A stretch of 64,000 nucleotides of DNA. Origin: Lichenicola cladoniae. Lineage in GTDB: Bacteria; Pseudomonadota; Alphaproteobacteria; Acetobacterales; Acetobacteraceae. Below, piece after piece: positions 46,857 through 57,007 of the stretch. The stretch covers positions 301,001 through 365,000 of the forward strand of contig NZ_CP053708.1 in NCBI RefSeq assembly GCF_013201075.1, in the 5' to 3' direction. The notes under the pieces are model-generated. The model had not been told where the DNA came from and did no database searches. It saw only the letters and a list, made by a program, of their open reading frames with translations. How positions within the stretch are numbered: the first letter of the stretch is position 1; the number at the start of each line of letters is the position of its first letter. Made by a program: the position numbers and the translations under genes.

Positions 46857-47114
46857 ATGAGTCAAGTAGCCGACTACTGGCAAGATGTTGCGGTCAGTGC
46901 GTTCGAGGCGATGTCGTCCGGTTATAAGACAGCATCTCAGACTATTAATTCTCAGGCAGTGAGTGGAACTTCAGTGAGTGAAATTATTCGTCCGAGAAAC
47001 GCCTTATCACTAGCTTCGGATCGACTCAGATATCAAGTAAGCGGACGTTACGTGAGTAGGGGAGCCAGAAAACTTTCGTCGTATATTTCCTATAAAAGAA
47101 AATCAACACGATAA
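46857..47114 (+). CDS. Small hypothetical protein
   Basis: 85 residues from the ATG at 46857 (GTG one codon earlier also possible). The N-terminal part is a probable amphipathic helix (YWQDVAVSAFEAMSSGYKT), and the tail is strongly basic (KLSSYISYKRKSTR). There is only a weak ribosome site. No family recognised; it lies in the AT-richer stretch between galE and the GT2 fusion. Confidence 0.4.
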   Translation: MSQVADYWQDVAVSAFEAMSSGYKTASQTINSQAVSGTSVSEIIRPRNALSLASDRLRYQVSGRYVSRGARKLSSYISYKRKSTR

Positions 47115-47205
47115 GGTTAATATCCTTCTTAGATTGGGAACGGCTGTTTACCCGACTCTTCAATGTCGGTCTGTAAACCGTCGCTGACAGATCGGCTTAT
47201 TGCAA

Positions 47206-50200
47206 ATGACTATGACCCAAAGCCTATTGGTTCTGTTCGTAAAAAACGAGGAGGAAAATATCCTTGAATGGTTGTGCCACCATGCAGAAATAGGCTTTGA
47301 CCAAATTCTGGTTCTTGATAATCAATCGGTGGATAAAACCGCTATGGTTGTCGAGAAAGCGGCTTATTTCCTTCCAGTGAGTTATATGTTGTGGAAGGAC
47401 GATATGCATCTGAGCGCCGGCTTGAACAAGCAGGGCGCCGCCTATGACTACTGTATGCATAAATACCGTTCCACTATCGAGTGGTTATGCTTTCTTGATG
47501 CCGATGAATTTCTTATTCCACCACCAGGCGGTCATTTACATGAACTACTTGACCAAATGTCCTTCAGTTGGTGTTTCTCAATAAACTGGATGACCTTTGG
47601 TTCGTCAAACCTCGAAGCCGCTGGCGGACGGTTGGTAATGGAAGCCTTTACGCAACGCGGCGATCAAAACGACCCTGTCAACGGACATGTCAAAACTTTC
47701 TTCCGGCCTAGCCGAGCTCTACAAATTATAAATCCACATTATGTCGATGTCGGCGGCCCGGTGTTTAACTTAAACGGAGAGCCCATCCGGTGGACAATTG
47801 AAGGGGTTACCCATCCGGAAGACATCCTCCATACCGGATGGCGTATTCATCACTATATAATCCGCAGCCGTGAGCACTGGGTCCGGCGGATGTCTAGAAA
47901 GCAGCCCGACGGTCATGCACGGGGATGGCACACTTTTTCTGAATACGATCAGAACGATATCATAGATCTCTACGCTTACTCTTCCGCTCGAACTGTCTGG
48001 GATCGACTGACTACCCAGGGGTATACTTATTTTCCGGTCTCGCAAAATTCTGAGGACGTCATCGCAAGCATAAATCATGTGGCCAAACTCTCATCTATCA
48101 TCTGTTTCATTGATGAAGTGTCAGCGAGCAGCTTACGGGGTTGGGCCCATGAACCGGGTGGGGACAAGCCAGTAACGCTGCAACTGCTCATTGACGATGT
48201 GCTGGTTACCAGTTTCACCTCAGACTTGACCCGGCGCGACGTGAAAGCTTCTGATATCAATAAGGAATTTGTCGGCTTCATATGCCGCATACCTTCGAAA
48301 TATCTCGACAACGTGGAGCACCTACTGTCGTTAAGGGACGAGGACGGCAACGTCATCACATTCAAAGCGGAAGGCCATCAGAGGGAGAGTTTGGCATTTC
48401 GCCATATGTTCACGCCTCAATTAATAGGTCAGCTCGACGAGACGGAGCAGGCATCTATCCGGGGGTGGGCGGCAATCGCCCGAGACACTGAACTGCAAAA
48501 CTTTGAGACCCGCTGCCATCTGCTTGTTCAGTCTGGCCATCGACCAGTCGCCAGCATTGTTGCTGACCTTCCTCGCCCCGATGTCGCGGCCGCTCATAGC
48601 ATTGAAGGAAGATGCGGCTTCTCGTTCTTGATCCCACACGACTTGCGCGACGGGACTAAGCAGATTTTTCGGGTCTTCGTGATGCCAGAAATGATTGAGC
48701 TTCTCGGAAGTCCGGTAACTATCGACACTAGCTTGAATGACGATGCCGAACGAATCGTGCGTCTGGCCAAACTCGTCGACCAGATGACACGCTACATAAG
48801 CAAGACGATGGCGGACGATACCTTCCTCAAGAGCCGGATGCAGGAGGCGGCGGCTCTAGCAGAGGCGATTATCCCGAGTCGCGCGCTAAGTATCATCAAC
48901 TATATTCCCTGGTTCTATCGGCACCATCAAGCGATGTCCCAAAAGGTTCGAGCTACGCGACACGGACCGCTCATCTCTGTAGTCTGTCCAGTTTACCAAC
49001 CAGCCTTGCACCATTTCCGTGCTGCTATTCAGTCGGTCTTGGATCAAACTTATAAAAACTTCGAGTTGATTCTTCATGATGACGGCGGTCAAAGCCAGGA
49101 GGCGATTGATATGATGATGGCCATGGCCGCCCTGGATAATCGTATACGAGTTACCTTGACCGCCGAAAACAAGGGAATATCGGATGCTACAAATCGTTGC
49201 ATAAATATAGCGCGCGGAGATTGGATTGCGTTCTTCGATCATGATGACCTTCTAGTCGATTGTGCACTTGATAGAATGATTTCTAGCATTAAACCTGACG
49301 TCTCGATCTTGTATTCGGATGAGGACAAGATTGACGATGACGGCTGTTTGTTCGATCCCGCTCTTAAGCCGGACTGGAACTACCGCTACCTATTAGGCGT
49401 CAACTATATCAATCACTTAACTATCATTCGCACGGATCTCGTTCGAAAGGTCGGCGGACTGCGCTCGGAGTTCGATGGCGCTCAAGATCACGATTTACTA
49501 CTTCGCTGTGTGGAGCAGATTGAGGCGAACCGTATTGTCCATGTCCCCGAGGTCCTGTATCATTGGCGTGCCACGTCAACGTCGACTGCGGCTTCGGTGT
49601 CAACCAAGCCATACGTTGTCGCGGCTGGTGTGAAAGCTGTTTCGTCGCATCTCGGCCGGCGGAACGTCCCCGTAAGCGTGGAAAGTCACCCAGGGCACAG
49701 CCTTTACAGAGTCACGGTGACCCCGATATTCAAAGCCTCGGTCGCCGTTATTATACCTTTCCGAGATCAGATCGGGTCCACAGAGCGCTGCGTTACGCAA
49801 GTAATAAAACATACCACGAACCACAACCTTACTATTGTTCTTATCAACAACAATTCTAGTAGCGCCGAGGCCACCATATTTATTAAACAGATGCGAAGCC
49901 ATAAGAATGTTATAATAATAGATTACGAACAAGAATTTAATTACTCTAAGATTAACAACCTTGCTGTAGAAACTACAGAATCAGACTATATTGTTTTCAT
50001 GAATAACGATTTATTCGTGAATGATGACGATTGGTTGGACACCATGCTGCAGGAGATCCTTATCGACGATACAGTGGGCGCGGTTGGGGGCAAGTTCCTT
50101 TACCAAAACCGAACTGTGCAACACTGTGGGGTCATCATCGGTTTTGGCGGCGTCGCCGGACACGCATTTACCCATGAATCCGAGTTCTTTCCGGGCTATG

Positions 50201-50697
50201 GAGCAAGAGCATGGCTTGCGCATCAAGTCTCGGCCGTTACCGCAGCTTGTATGCTCGTCCGTCGCAAGGTGTTCGTGGAGACGGGGGGATTTGACGAGAA
50301 GTCCTTAGTGATCGCCTTCAACGACATAGACCTATGTCTCAAGATCACCAAGCTAGGATATAAGATTATCGTCACCCCGGATTTCGTGGCTGAGCACCAC
50401 GAGTCATTAAGTCGCGGTCTGGAAGATACCCCTGAGAAGGTCTTAAGGTTCAATCGGGAAGCCTCGCTCATGAAGCGGCGCTGGGGTAATCGCCTACGGC
50501 GAGATCCGTTTTATCACCCAGCGTTTGCCCTGACGGGCAGACCTTTCTTCGATCTCGTGGCCCCGACAACAGAAGTATCGCTGCCGAACTCTCATCAGCG
50601 GAAGGAGAAGGTCCCCACCGCCATCGTTTTGCAAGAGACCCGGGCGCTCAAGCGGCCCAAGAAGGCTCTCATGACCGCAGCAGGTCCCGTTCGCTAG
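47206..50697 (+). CDS. Multi-domain glycosyltransferase: GT2-like, two beta modules, GT2, GT2
   Basis: 1163 residues; start ATG 47206 (TTG 47200 and ATG 47212 possible, no clear site). Domain order: N-terminal glycosyltransferase of the Glyco_tranf_2_4 type, about 1-275, with LFVKNEEENILEW and the metal-binding FLDADEFLIPP near 102-112; beta modules at about 298-395 and 405-510 (SLRGWAHEP, SIRGWAAIA, VADLPRPDVAAA); a helical linker about 515-560; a GT2 domain from about 586 (VVCPVYQP, FFDHDDLL); a second GT2 from about 845 (VIIPFRDQ, FMNNDLF, GGFDEKSLVIAFNDIDLC). No signal or membrane segment, so cytoplasmic. It probably builds a surface glycan. It is a paralogue of the gene at 53609-57007 in inverted orientation. 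AT-rich codon use. Confidence 0.88.
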   Translation: MTMTQSLLVLFVKNEEENILEWLCHHAEIGFDQILVLDNQSVDKTAMVVEKAAYFLPVSYMLWKDDMHLSAGLNKQGAAYDYCMHKYRSTIEWLCFLDADEFLIPPPGGHLHELLDQMSFSWCFSINWMTFGSSNLEAAGGRLVMEAFTQRGDQNDPVNGHVKTFFRPSRALQIINPHYVDVGGPVFNLNGEPIRWTIEGVTHPEDILHTGWRIHHYIIRSREHWVRRMSRKQPDGHARGWHTFSEYDQNDIIDLYAYSSARTVWDRLTTQGYTYFPVSQNSEDVIASINHVAKLSSIICFIDEVSASSLRGWAHEPGGDKPVTLQLLIDDVLVTSFTSDLTRRDVKASDINKEFVGFICRIPSKYLDNVEHLLSLRDEDGNVITFKAEGHQRESLAFRHMFTPQLIGQLDETEQASIRGWAAIARDTELQNFETRCHLLVQSGHRPVASIVADLPRPDVAAAHSIEGRCGFSFLIPHDLRDGTKQIFRVFVMPEMIELLGSPVTIDTSLNDDAERIVRLAKLVDQMTRYISKTMADDTFLKSRMQEAAALAEAIIPSRALSIINYIPWFYRHHQAMSQKVRATRHGPLISVVCPVYQPALHHFRAAIQSVLDQTYKNFELILHDDGGQSQEAIDMMMAMAALDNRIRVTLTAENKGISDATNRCINIARGDWIAFFDHDDLLVDCALDRMISSIKPDVSILYSDEDKIDDDGCLFDPALKPDWNYRYLLGVNYINHLTIIRTDLVRKVGGLRSEFDGAQDHDLLLRCVEQIEANRIVHVPEVLYHWRATSTSTAASVSTKPYVVAAGVKAVSSHLGRRNVPVSVESHPGHSLYRVTVTPIFKASVAVIIPFRDQIGSTERCVTQVIKHTTNHNLTIVLINNNSSSAEATIFIKQMRSHKNVIIIDYEQEFNYSKINNLAVETTESDYIVFMNNDLFVNDDDWLDTMLQEILIDDTVGAVGGKFLYQNRTVQHCGVIIGFGGVAGHAFTHESEFFPGYGARAWLAHQVSAVTAACMLVRRKVFVETGGFDEKSLVIAFNDIDLCLKITKLGYKIIVTPDFVAEHHESLSRGLEDTPEKVLRFNREASLMKRRWGNRLRRDPFYHPAFALTGRPFFDLVAPTTEVSLPNSHQRKEKVPTAIVLQETRALKRPKKALMTAAGPVR

Positions 50698-50761
50698 AAG
50701 GGATAGGTGCCGTCGCTGTTGGCTGCATTAGAAACAACGACAACAGGGGTGATACTGCCGG

Positions 50762-51646
50762 ATGGTGCACAAGCTCTCAGCGTCCCCATTGCTCAGCCGC
50801 CGACGAATGATCCAACTCGGGTTTGTGGCGGCGGCGCACGTAACGGTGCCTATTTCTGCAGCCGTCGCCAGTAACAGCCCCCTCATCGCTTTGGGGGGCG
50901 TTCCGGGCTTCGCCGCCTTTGCCTACCCCGCGAGCACGGAAAACTTTCGCTCGGATGCAAGAGCCAAGCTCTACATTCATAATAGCGCCTGGGAGGGCCT
51001 TGATCCAAGGATACGCGTTCGCGTTCTCCGCACGTTTGCCAACAACGGCCGCGTTGATGTCGAGCTTGGCCAGTGGCCACACCCGGATGGGTGGTTCCGT
51101 GATGGTTGGTCAAAACTTTACGGACTATATGGCATCAGGCCAGGCCGAGCGCACATCAACGTGAGATCTTGGCCAGAATGGGCTGCTTTTGCTAAGGCCG
51201 CGAGGTCAGTGGGCTTCGAATCCGTATCACCGATATTCTCGCCTAATCATGGTCAATACGAATTGGGGGAATTCAGGACGTCGAACTGGGACCTAGTTAG
51301 GACGGCCGCAGCGGCCGGTGGTGGAATCACAACTGACAGCCCCGTCGATTTCTACCTTTCACAACCCGAAGCCTATAGACAGTTTCTCGCCGACGAATTG
51401 CATTGGGCTCGTGACCAAGGTCTCTGGACCGCCTTCATCGTTTCACCTGGCCACTCAGATGCCCTTTTTCTTGAAAAGCTAAAGCTTCAAATGGAAGACC
51501 TGAGATTCAGAGGAACGCACCCGCATGAGTACATTATAGAGAATTACAACTTACATCCTACGGTGTACGAGGCCGTTCTTGTGCAAACCGGTCATTTACA
51601 GGGCTCCCTTAACGAAGCAGCCACGTGGCTTATGGCTCACTCGTGA
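50762..51646 (+). CDS. Tat-exported protein of unknown function
   Basis: 294 residues. The N-terminus has a twin-arginine signal (SRRRMIQLGFVAAAHVTVP, residues about 12-30) with cleavage near AVASN. The mature part has strand/helix alternation (RAHINVRSWPEWAAFAKAARS, WTAFIVSPGHSD near 225, EYIIENYNLHPTVYEAVL near 260) that would fit a small alpha/beta barrel. No family recognised. It starts 64 bases after the GT2 fusion in the same orientation, so a role in glycan export, trimming or attachment is possible but unproven. Confidence 0.7.
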   Translation: MVHKLSASPLLSRRRMIQLGFVAAAHVTVPISAAVASNSPLIALGGVPGFAAFAYPASTENFRSDARAKLYIHNSAWEGLDPRIRVRVLRTFANNGRVDVELGQWPHPDGWFRDGWSKLYGLYGIRPGRAHINVRSWPEWAAFAKAARSVGFESVSPIFSPNHGQYELGEFRTSNWDLVRTAAAAGGGITTDSPVDFYLSQPEAYRQFLADELHWARDQGLWTAFIVSPGHSDALFLEKLKLQMEDLRFRGTHPHEYIIENYNLHPTVYEAVLVQTGHLQGSLNEAATWLMAHS

Positions 51647-51847
51647 CGGAACTCCTGCCGTTACCCGGCAGGCTTCCTTACTAAGCCGGCGTTGCGCTAT
51701 AACGAATTGCCCAACCACTCGAGAGAAATGGGCAAAATTTGGATCACGGGACCTTTCGGCAACTATTCGCGTAAACGGATCAAACTCCGCTAAAATGCAG
51801 CCAGCCGCTGCGCTGTCTTGCGGAGCGACCTGATGATGGATTGTTGA

Positions 51848-53494
51848 TTAGACTGTTCCCCCCCGGAACCAGACTTGCAACTTTTTGTGAAGAGGCGCGT
51901 CTCGGCCAATGGCCGGCTTGACGGGCTCGAAGCTTGGAACCAGCGCTACCGGGCGTTTTACAGGTGTTGATGCTGCATAAATTGCCACCTGATCGAAATG
52001 CATGTGGTTCCGCTTCAGCAGCGAGATCTTCACAAAACGAGCCGCAATTGGAATCTCGGGTAGAATCTGCAAAGGACCGCCTTCCAAGCCACCGAACGGC
52101 TCGTCGTCCTCGCGTCGGTAAATTTCGTGATAGAGGACGTCATCGTTGGATGCACTTACAATCAGGTGTGACGCACGCTCCTGGAGGCGATCGGAGCGAT
52201 TGAAGATCCTGATCTCCTGGATATCGGTTACCTTCTCCAGATCCACCTTCCACCATGGGTCGGCGTCAAAGGAAGTGTGGAATGCAAAGCCTCCTGTGCA
52301 AAGTCCGCTGACGGCTTTGCCTGCTGTTTCGGCATTGGTCATCCTGAATGAGTGCGGGCTGGTGGAACTGGCCGAGGCAGGCTTGCCGAGGGCCACGTTA
52401 ACCGTATCCGGCAAGCTTGGCGTCAATGCTTCGTCATATCCCAGCTTCAGTGGAGTGCTGGACGATCTGGAGGCTGCTACATCCATGGCGCGGAGGAGAT
52501 CTTCGGCGACCTGTTCTGGGCGCTCCATATGGTAGACAGTCGCGAACTCGTTAGTCTTATGCTCGGTAACGCCAAAACGTGGGTAAAGATAGTCTGTTTG
52601 GTGGTCGCCAGCCTTGTCTACTAGGAGTTGGTTGCTTAAGACCTGACTGCGATAGGCCAGGATGAGCATCCTACGTTTTCGAGTGAAACTCGCAGTATGA
52701 AATGCGGAACCTGTCAGTCCGGCTATGCAATCCCGTTCTGAAAACAACCGGATCTGCTGTCCGAGTGTCATCTGCTCTGGGAACACCACGTCTACGCCGT
52801 GGTGGGTCATGATGTTAGCGATCACCTCCTCGTTCTCCAACAAGGCGACGCCGCCATTCAAGGCGAACTTTGCAATATATGCGGGCGTGCTGCGACCAGT
52901 AGGAAGTATCGACGCGGTGAGATTGATTCCTGTTTCAACACAAAGCTTTGAATAGGCTGCATGAACAAAATTTGTCTCCTCGAAGCTTGGGCCAGGAATG
53001 ATCAAATCCTTTATCCATGTGGGTCTAGGGAAAGTAATGCAGTCAGCAGTCGAATACCCGGCTGCCTCGAGAAGTGTATTGATGTACGGGTGTTTGTCGA
53101 GGTCGGGCAGAGCGTAAGTGACAAGGCGAAACTTCTTTGATTTGAAGTGTCGTAATGCCCACAGTCGCGAGAAGGTCGCGAGGAGGAAATGGCCGTAGTG
53201 GGCATGGACCGGGCCGATATAGTAATAGTCCCCTTCCGGGGCGACATCCGCTTTCTCAGGCCAGTCTTCACCGAGTGACAGTTGCGCATTGATGACAGCA
53301 GGCGCGGGTCCTCGGAAGTAGCCGGAATTGACAATCATCTTCCTACTTTTATCGTAGACGGCCCAAATCTTTGGATAGAAAAGCGCTGTACACTTTTGGA
53401 TGACGGGATCATCGAGAAAATACTCGGCATTCCCGTTTAAAAATTCGCAACGCTGGATCGAGCTTTCACGAAGTAGAACTTTTGATAGGGTCAT
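51848..53494 (-). CDS. GT61-family glycosyltransferase fused to a discoidin (F5/8 type C) domain
   Basis: 548 residues. The DUF563/GT61 catalytic part is about 80-330: YYIGPVHAHYGHFLLATFSR near 91-110, DLIIPGP near 165, and VVFPEQMTLGQQIRLFSERD near 233-252 with TGSAFHTASF soon after. A discoidin-type carbohydrate-binding domain follows at about 370-510 (NVALGKPASASSTS, DPWWKVDLEKVTDIQEIRIFNR). No signal peptide. Fusions of a transferase with a sugar-binding domain suggest acceptor recognition. It reads leftwards, away from the GT2 fusion at 53609. Confidence 0.85.
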   Translation of the reverse strand: MTLSKVLLRESSIQRCEFLNGNAEYFLDDPVIQKCTALFYPKIWAVYDKSRKMIVNSGYFRGPAPAVINAQLSLGEDWPEKADVAPEGDYYYIGPVHAHYGHFLLATFSRLWALRHFKSKKFRLVTYALPDLDKHPYINTLLEAAGYSTADCITFPRPTWIKDLIIPGPSFEETNFVHAAYSKLCVETGINLTASILPTGRSTPAYIAKFALNGGVALLENEEVIANIMTHHGVDVVFPEQMTLGQQIRLFSERDCIAGLTGSAFHTASFTRKRRMLILAYRSQVLSNQLLVDKAGDHQTDYLYPRFGVTEHKTNEFATVYHMERPEQVAEDLLRAMDVAASRSSSTPLKLGYDEALTPSLPDTVNVALGKPASASSTSPHSFRMTNAETAGKAVSGLCTGGFAFHTSFDADPWWKVDLEKVTDIQEIRIFNRSDRLQERASHLIVSASNDDVLYHEIYRREDDEPFGGLEGGPLQILPEIPIAARFVKISLLKRNHMHFDQVAIYAASTPVKRPVALVPSFEPVKPAIGRDAPLHKKLQVWFRGGTV

Positions 53495-53608
53495 GATTTC
53501 ATTTCCGTCGGCAAGATGTGGTCTTTAGCACAGGAGGTATATCACTGGCCATAAACCCATGGAACTTTTGATCAGATGTCAATGTTTCCCCGTTGATTAG
53601 AGGAGAAA

Positions 53609-56600
53609 TCAGATATGTCTGCTGGAGGAATGGACGAACGGCTTCAGATCGAAAAATGGAACTCCATTGAGTGCGAAATTCGGGTTGTAGAAAGGATCTG
53701 TCGTGATCTTGCCCCCCCACCGGTTGATCATGACGTTACCTTCCGTCCTGAATCGTTCGACCTTTTCGGGGGTGTCCTCGAAGCCCCGGCTTATGGACTC
53801 ACGGTGCTCAGCCACAAAGTCTGGGCTCATCAGGATACGATAGCCGACGGCCGATGCGCGCATACAGAGATCGACATCATTGAAAGCGACAGCAAGGTGC
53901 TTCTCGTCGAAGCCCCCTATTTCGTGGAAGACTTTGGATCGAACCAGCATGCATGCGGCTGTTACTGCCGAGACCTCATGGGTGACGATACCTCGGGCTC
54001 CGTAACCTGATGATGTTGAAAGGGTGTGGCTGAAGGCGTGACCGGCGACGCCCCCGACGCCTAGTATGATGCCCCCATGCTGGATCGTCCGGTCTGGATA
54101 GACAAACTTCCCACCAACGATAGCAACTGTGTCATCGGCATCGGCTTCCCCAATCAAAATATCGAGCCAGTCATCTTGTTCAATAAACAGGTCGTTGTTC
54201 ATGAAGACAAAAAAATCGCTACAACAGGTTTTCGCTGCAAGATTGTTGAGACGTGAGTAGTTAAACTCCTCATCGACCGACATTACTCGAACGTGTGGGT
54301 TTTTAGACACTATCGAAAGGTATTGTTGTGTATCACACGTGACGGAACGGTTGTCGACCAGAACGATCTCCAAGCCGGACAACTTCGTATGCTGAAGAAT
54401 GCGTTCAACGCAAAGCTTGGTTAGATCGGCTTGGTCTTTAAACGGAATGATAATGGAAGTCCGATACTTTGGTATCACGTCCCACTGCACCCTGTATCGT
54501 GTTGTCCCGTCGATCGCGGTGACTCTCCCGTCTCGTTGGGTCCGTCTTAGATGTGCGGCGATGGCTGCAACGCCAGCTTCTGCTGCATAGGATTTTGTTG
54601 AACCGAGCAGAGCCGTCGAATTTTCAGCTTTACGCCAGTGGTAAAGCACTTCAGGGACATGAACAATTTGATCTGCTGTAAAGACTTCCGCAGCACGTAG
54701 CAGAAAATCGTGGTCTTGCGCTCCGTTGTAGTGAGTTGACAGTAATCCAATTCTGGAAAGAGCGGATCTCTTGACCATGGTTAGATGGTTAATGTAATTT
54801 ACCGAAAGCAGATAACGGTAGTTCCATTGCGGCTTGAACATGGGTTCAGAGAAGAATCCATACTGGTCCACCTTATCTTCGTCGGAGTATATAATGCTTA
54901 CGCGGCGCGTAGTTTCATGCGCTAACATTCTTTCTAGTGCGATGTCGACTAGGATGTCGTCATGGTCGAAGAATGCGATCCAGACGCCCTTTGCCTTCCT
55001 AAGACCAGCGTTGGTTGCTTCGGATATACCTAAGTTAGTGCCATTTTTAATCACCCTAACTCGTCGGTCTGATTGGAGATAACCGTTGATGACTTCAGTT
55101 AGGGCGAGCTGATTGCTGCCGTCATCAATGAGGATAAGTTCGAGATTCTCGTGAGTCTGTGTTAGCACGGAGTCGACCGCGATCCGAAAGTCCTCGATGG
55201 TAGGTTGGAAAACCGGGCAAATTACAGATACAAGAGGTCCGGTCTTGTGTTTTCCTTTCGAAGCCGTTTGCCTGAGATGCCGAAGGTGCTGTCTAAACCA
55301 TGGATCGTATCGGTCAGTGGTGAATCCTTCTCTCGGCATTAGCTTTTCAAGAATGCTTCGAACGATGCGTAGTTCGCTTTTTACGATCTCGTAGTCCATG
55401 TTCTGGATCGTGTCGGCCAATCTCTCTACCCGTTCGATCAGGGAGATGACTTGACCAGCTTTGTCATCTCGATGCTCTATGGTTGCGATGAGTGGACTTC
55501 CAATTAACTCGATGCGCTCGGGCATCAGGAAAAATCGGAATTCTTTCGGAGCTGTACTACAGTAATCCAACGGAAGTGGCAGGTTGAAGCCACATCGGCT
55601 GTTGCACATCAGGCTCGCCGCTACGTCCGGTCGTGGGCGGTCGGCTCGGACCACGGCGATTTCCTGGTTATCAGCGACGACCATTACGTCGCAGCTTGTG
55701 ATAAGATCGCCATCTAGGGATCGACGACACGTCACCCATCCCCGTAGCATGCTTTGCTGCGGAGCATCTACACAGCTATGGACTTCGGTTGTGAATCTGA
55801 ACTTAAAATCTAGGTGGGTGTGGCGCGTGTCGTTGGCCAAGATGGTCACTGGAAGCCCGTTGGCATCCCGGAACGACAGCACATGATCATCATCGTCTAT
55901 GTATTCGTTCGGTATCGTTATTGAAAATCCAACCTCCAGACTTTTGACAGAAGCGTTCTGAATGTCTGGTCGCGGAGTATTGCATGTAACAAAACGGCAG
56001 TGCTGATTGTCCACGAACATGTCTAACACTGTAGGGGCAACCTGATTCGGAACCATTGCCCATCCCCGTAGCTCATTGATACTGAAAGTATTGATGACGC
56101 ATAGGACGGGTGATGTTAATGAAGTGCGTTCTATTGAGGTTGTCTGGTCGGGTTCTGTTAGCTGTTCGCTTGACGGGACCGAAAGATAGACTTTTCCGAG
56201 AGCAGCTAATCGCCCATGCGCCAGTCTCGCGGAGGAGAGGGCGCTCAAGTCGACGATGTCATTTCTGTCGTAGTCCTTGAACTTGTTCCACTCTCGAGCC
56301 TCTCCACCCGGCTGCCGGCGTCGAACACGTTGTTCCCAGTGAGTCTGGCTTCGAATTATGTAGTGGTGCAGGCGCCAATCACCCTGAATAACTTGGTCCG
56401 GGCGGGTTACCCCCGGTAATGACCAATCAATGACCTTTCCCCAAATATCGAGAGCAGGGCGTGTGGTTTCAACGAAATGTGGGTTGACGACCGCTTTTGC
56501 GTCGGTTGTTCGGAAGAACATTTTAACGTGCCGGTTGATATCGAAGTCATTGGGCGCACGGTGGGTAAAGGCCTCCATCACCAGTCTCGAGGCGCTTGAT

Positions 56601-57007
56601 TTTAATCCGGAGGATCCGAAGACCTGCCAGTTGAGCGCAAAGGCCGAAGCTTCTTCAAATCGCTGCAGCAGATTTAGAATTGTATCGCCCGGTGGCGGGA
56701 TTAGAAACTCATCGGCGTCGAGAAAGCACATCCAGTCGAACTCTGATCTGAAATCCGAGATACAGGCTGCATAGGCTGCTCCTTGCTTTGTCAATCCCTC
56801 AACCGAACGCTCGTGGTCGCCCCACCTGATGTGGTCGATTGGTAGATGACGCGCCAACTCGGTAACGACCACCGCAGTCTCATCTGTTGACTGGTTATCG
56901 AATACGACAATGCGATCAAACCCTAGGCCAGCGTGGTGAACAAGCCACTCGGCGATGTCCTGTTGCTCGTTTTTAACAATAAGTCCGAGCAAACTCTTGC
57001 TGCGCAT
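53609..57007 (-). CDS. Multi-domain glycosyltransferase: GT2-like, two beta modules, GT2, GT2 (paralogue)
   Basis: 1132 residues with the same architecture as the gene at 47206: an N-terminal DADEF-type transferase (LIVKNEQQDIAEW near 9, FLDADEFLIPP near 99), modules at about 297-395 (ELRGWAMVP) and 409-502 (MLRGWVTCR, RADRPRPDVAAS), helical linker about 510-560, GT2 from about 590 (VICPVFQP, FFDHDDIL) and GT2 from about 850 (IIIPFKDQ, FMNNDLF, GGFDEKHLAVAFNDVDLC). The closest matches to its relative are in the last two domains; the modules are more diverged. Cytoplasmic. The upstream 620 bases are AT-rich. The two paralogues together may add successive sugars to one glycan. Confidence 0.88.
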   Translation of the reverse strand: MRSKSLLGLIVKNEQQDIAEWLVHHAGLGFDRIVVFDNQSTDETAVVVTELARHLPIDHIRWGDHERSVEGLTKQGAAYAACISDFRSEFDWMCFLDADEFLIPPPGDTILNLLQRFEEASAFALNWQVFGSSGLKSSASRLVMEAFTHRAPNDFDINRHVKMFFRTTDAKAVVNPHFVETTRPALDIWGKVIDWSLPGVTRPDQVIQGDWRLHHYIIRSQTHWEQRVRRRQPGGEAREWNKFKDYDRNDIVDLSALSSARLAHGRLAALGKVYLSVPSSEQLTEPDQTTSIERTSLTSPVLCVINTFSINELRGWAMVPNQVAPTVLDMFVDNQHCRFVTCNTPRPDIQNASVKSLEVGFSITIPNEYIDDDDHVLSFRDANGLPVTILANDTRHTHLDFKFRFTTEVHSCVDAPQQSMLRGWVTCRRSLDGDLITSCDVMVVADNQEIAVVRADRPRPDVAASLMCNSRCGFNLPLPLDYCSTAPKEFRFFLMPERIELIGSPLIATIEHRDDKAGQVISLIERVERLADTIQNMDYEIVKSELRIVRSILEKLMPREGFTTDRYDPWFRQHLRHLRQTASKGKHKTGPLVSVICPVFQPTIEDFRIAVDSVLTQTHENLELILIDDGSNQLALTEVINGYLQSDRRVRVIKNGTNLGISEATNAGLRKAKGVWIAFFDHDDILVDIALERMLAHETTRRVSIIYSDEDKVDQYGFFSEPMFKPQWNYRYLLSVNYINHLTMVKRSALSRIGLLSTHYNGAQDHDFLLRAAEVFTADQIVHVPEVLYHWRKAENSTALLGSTKSYAAEAGVAAIAAHLRRTQRDGRVTAIDGTTRYRVQWDVIPKYRTSIIIPFKDQADLTKLCVERILQHTKLSGLEIVLVDNRSVTCDTQQYLSIVSKNPHVRVMSVDEEFNYSRLNNLAAKTCCSDFFVFMNNDLFIEQDDWLDILIGEADADDTVAIVGGKFVYPDRTIQHGGIILGVGGVAGHAFSHTLSTSSGYGARGIVTHEVSAVTAACMLVRSKVFHEIGGFDEKHLAVAFNDVDLCMRASAVGYRILMSPDFVAEHRESISRGFEDTPEKVERFRTEGNVMINRWGGKITTDPFYNPNFALNGVPFFDLKPFVHSSSRHI

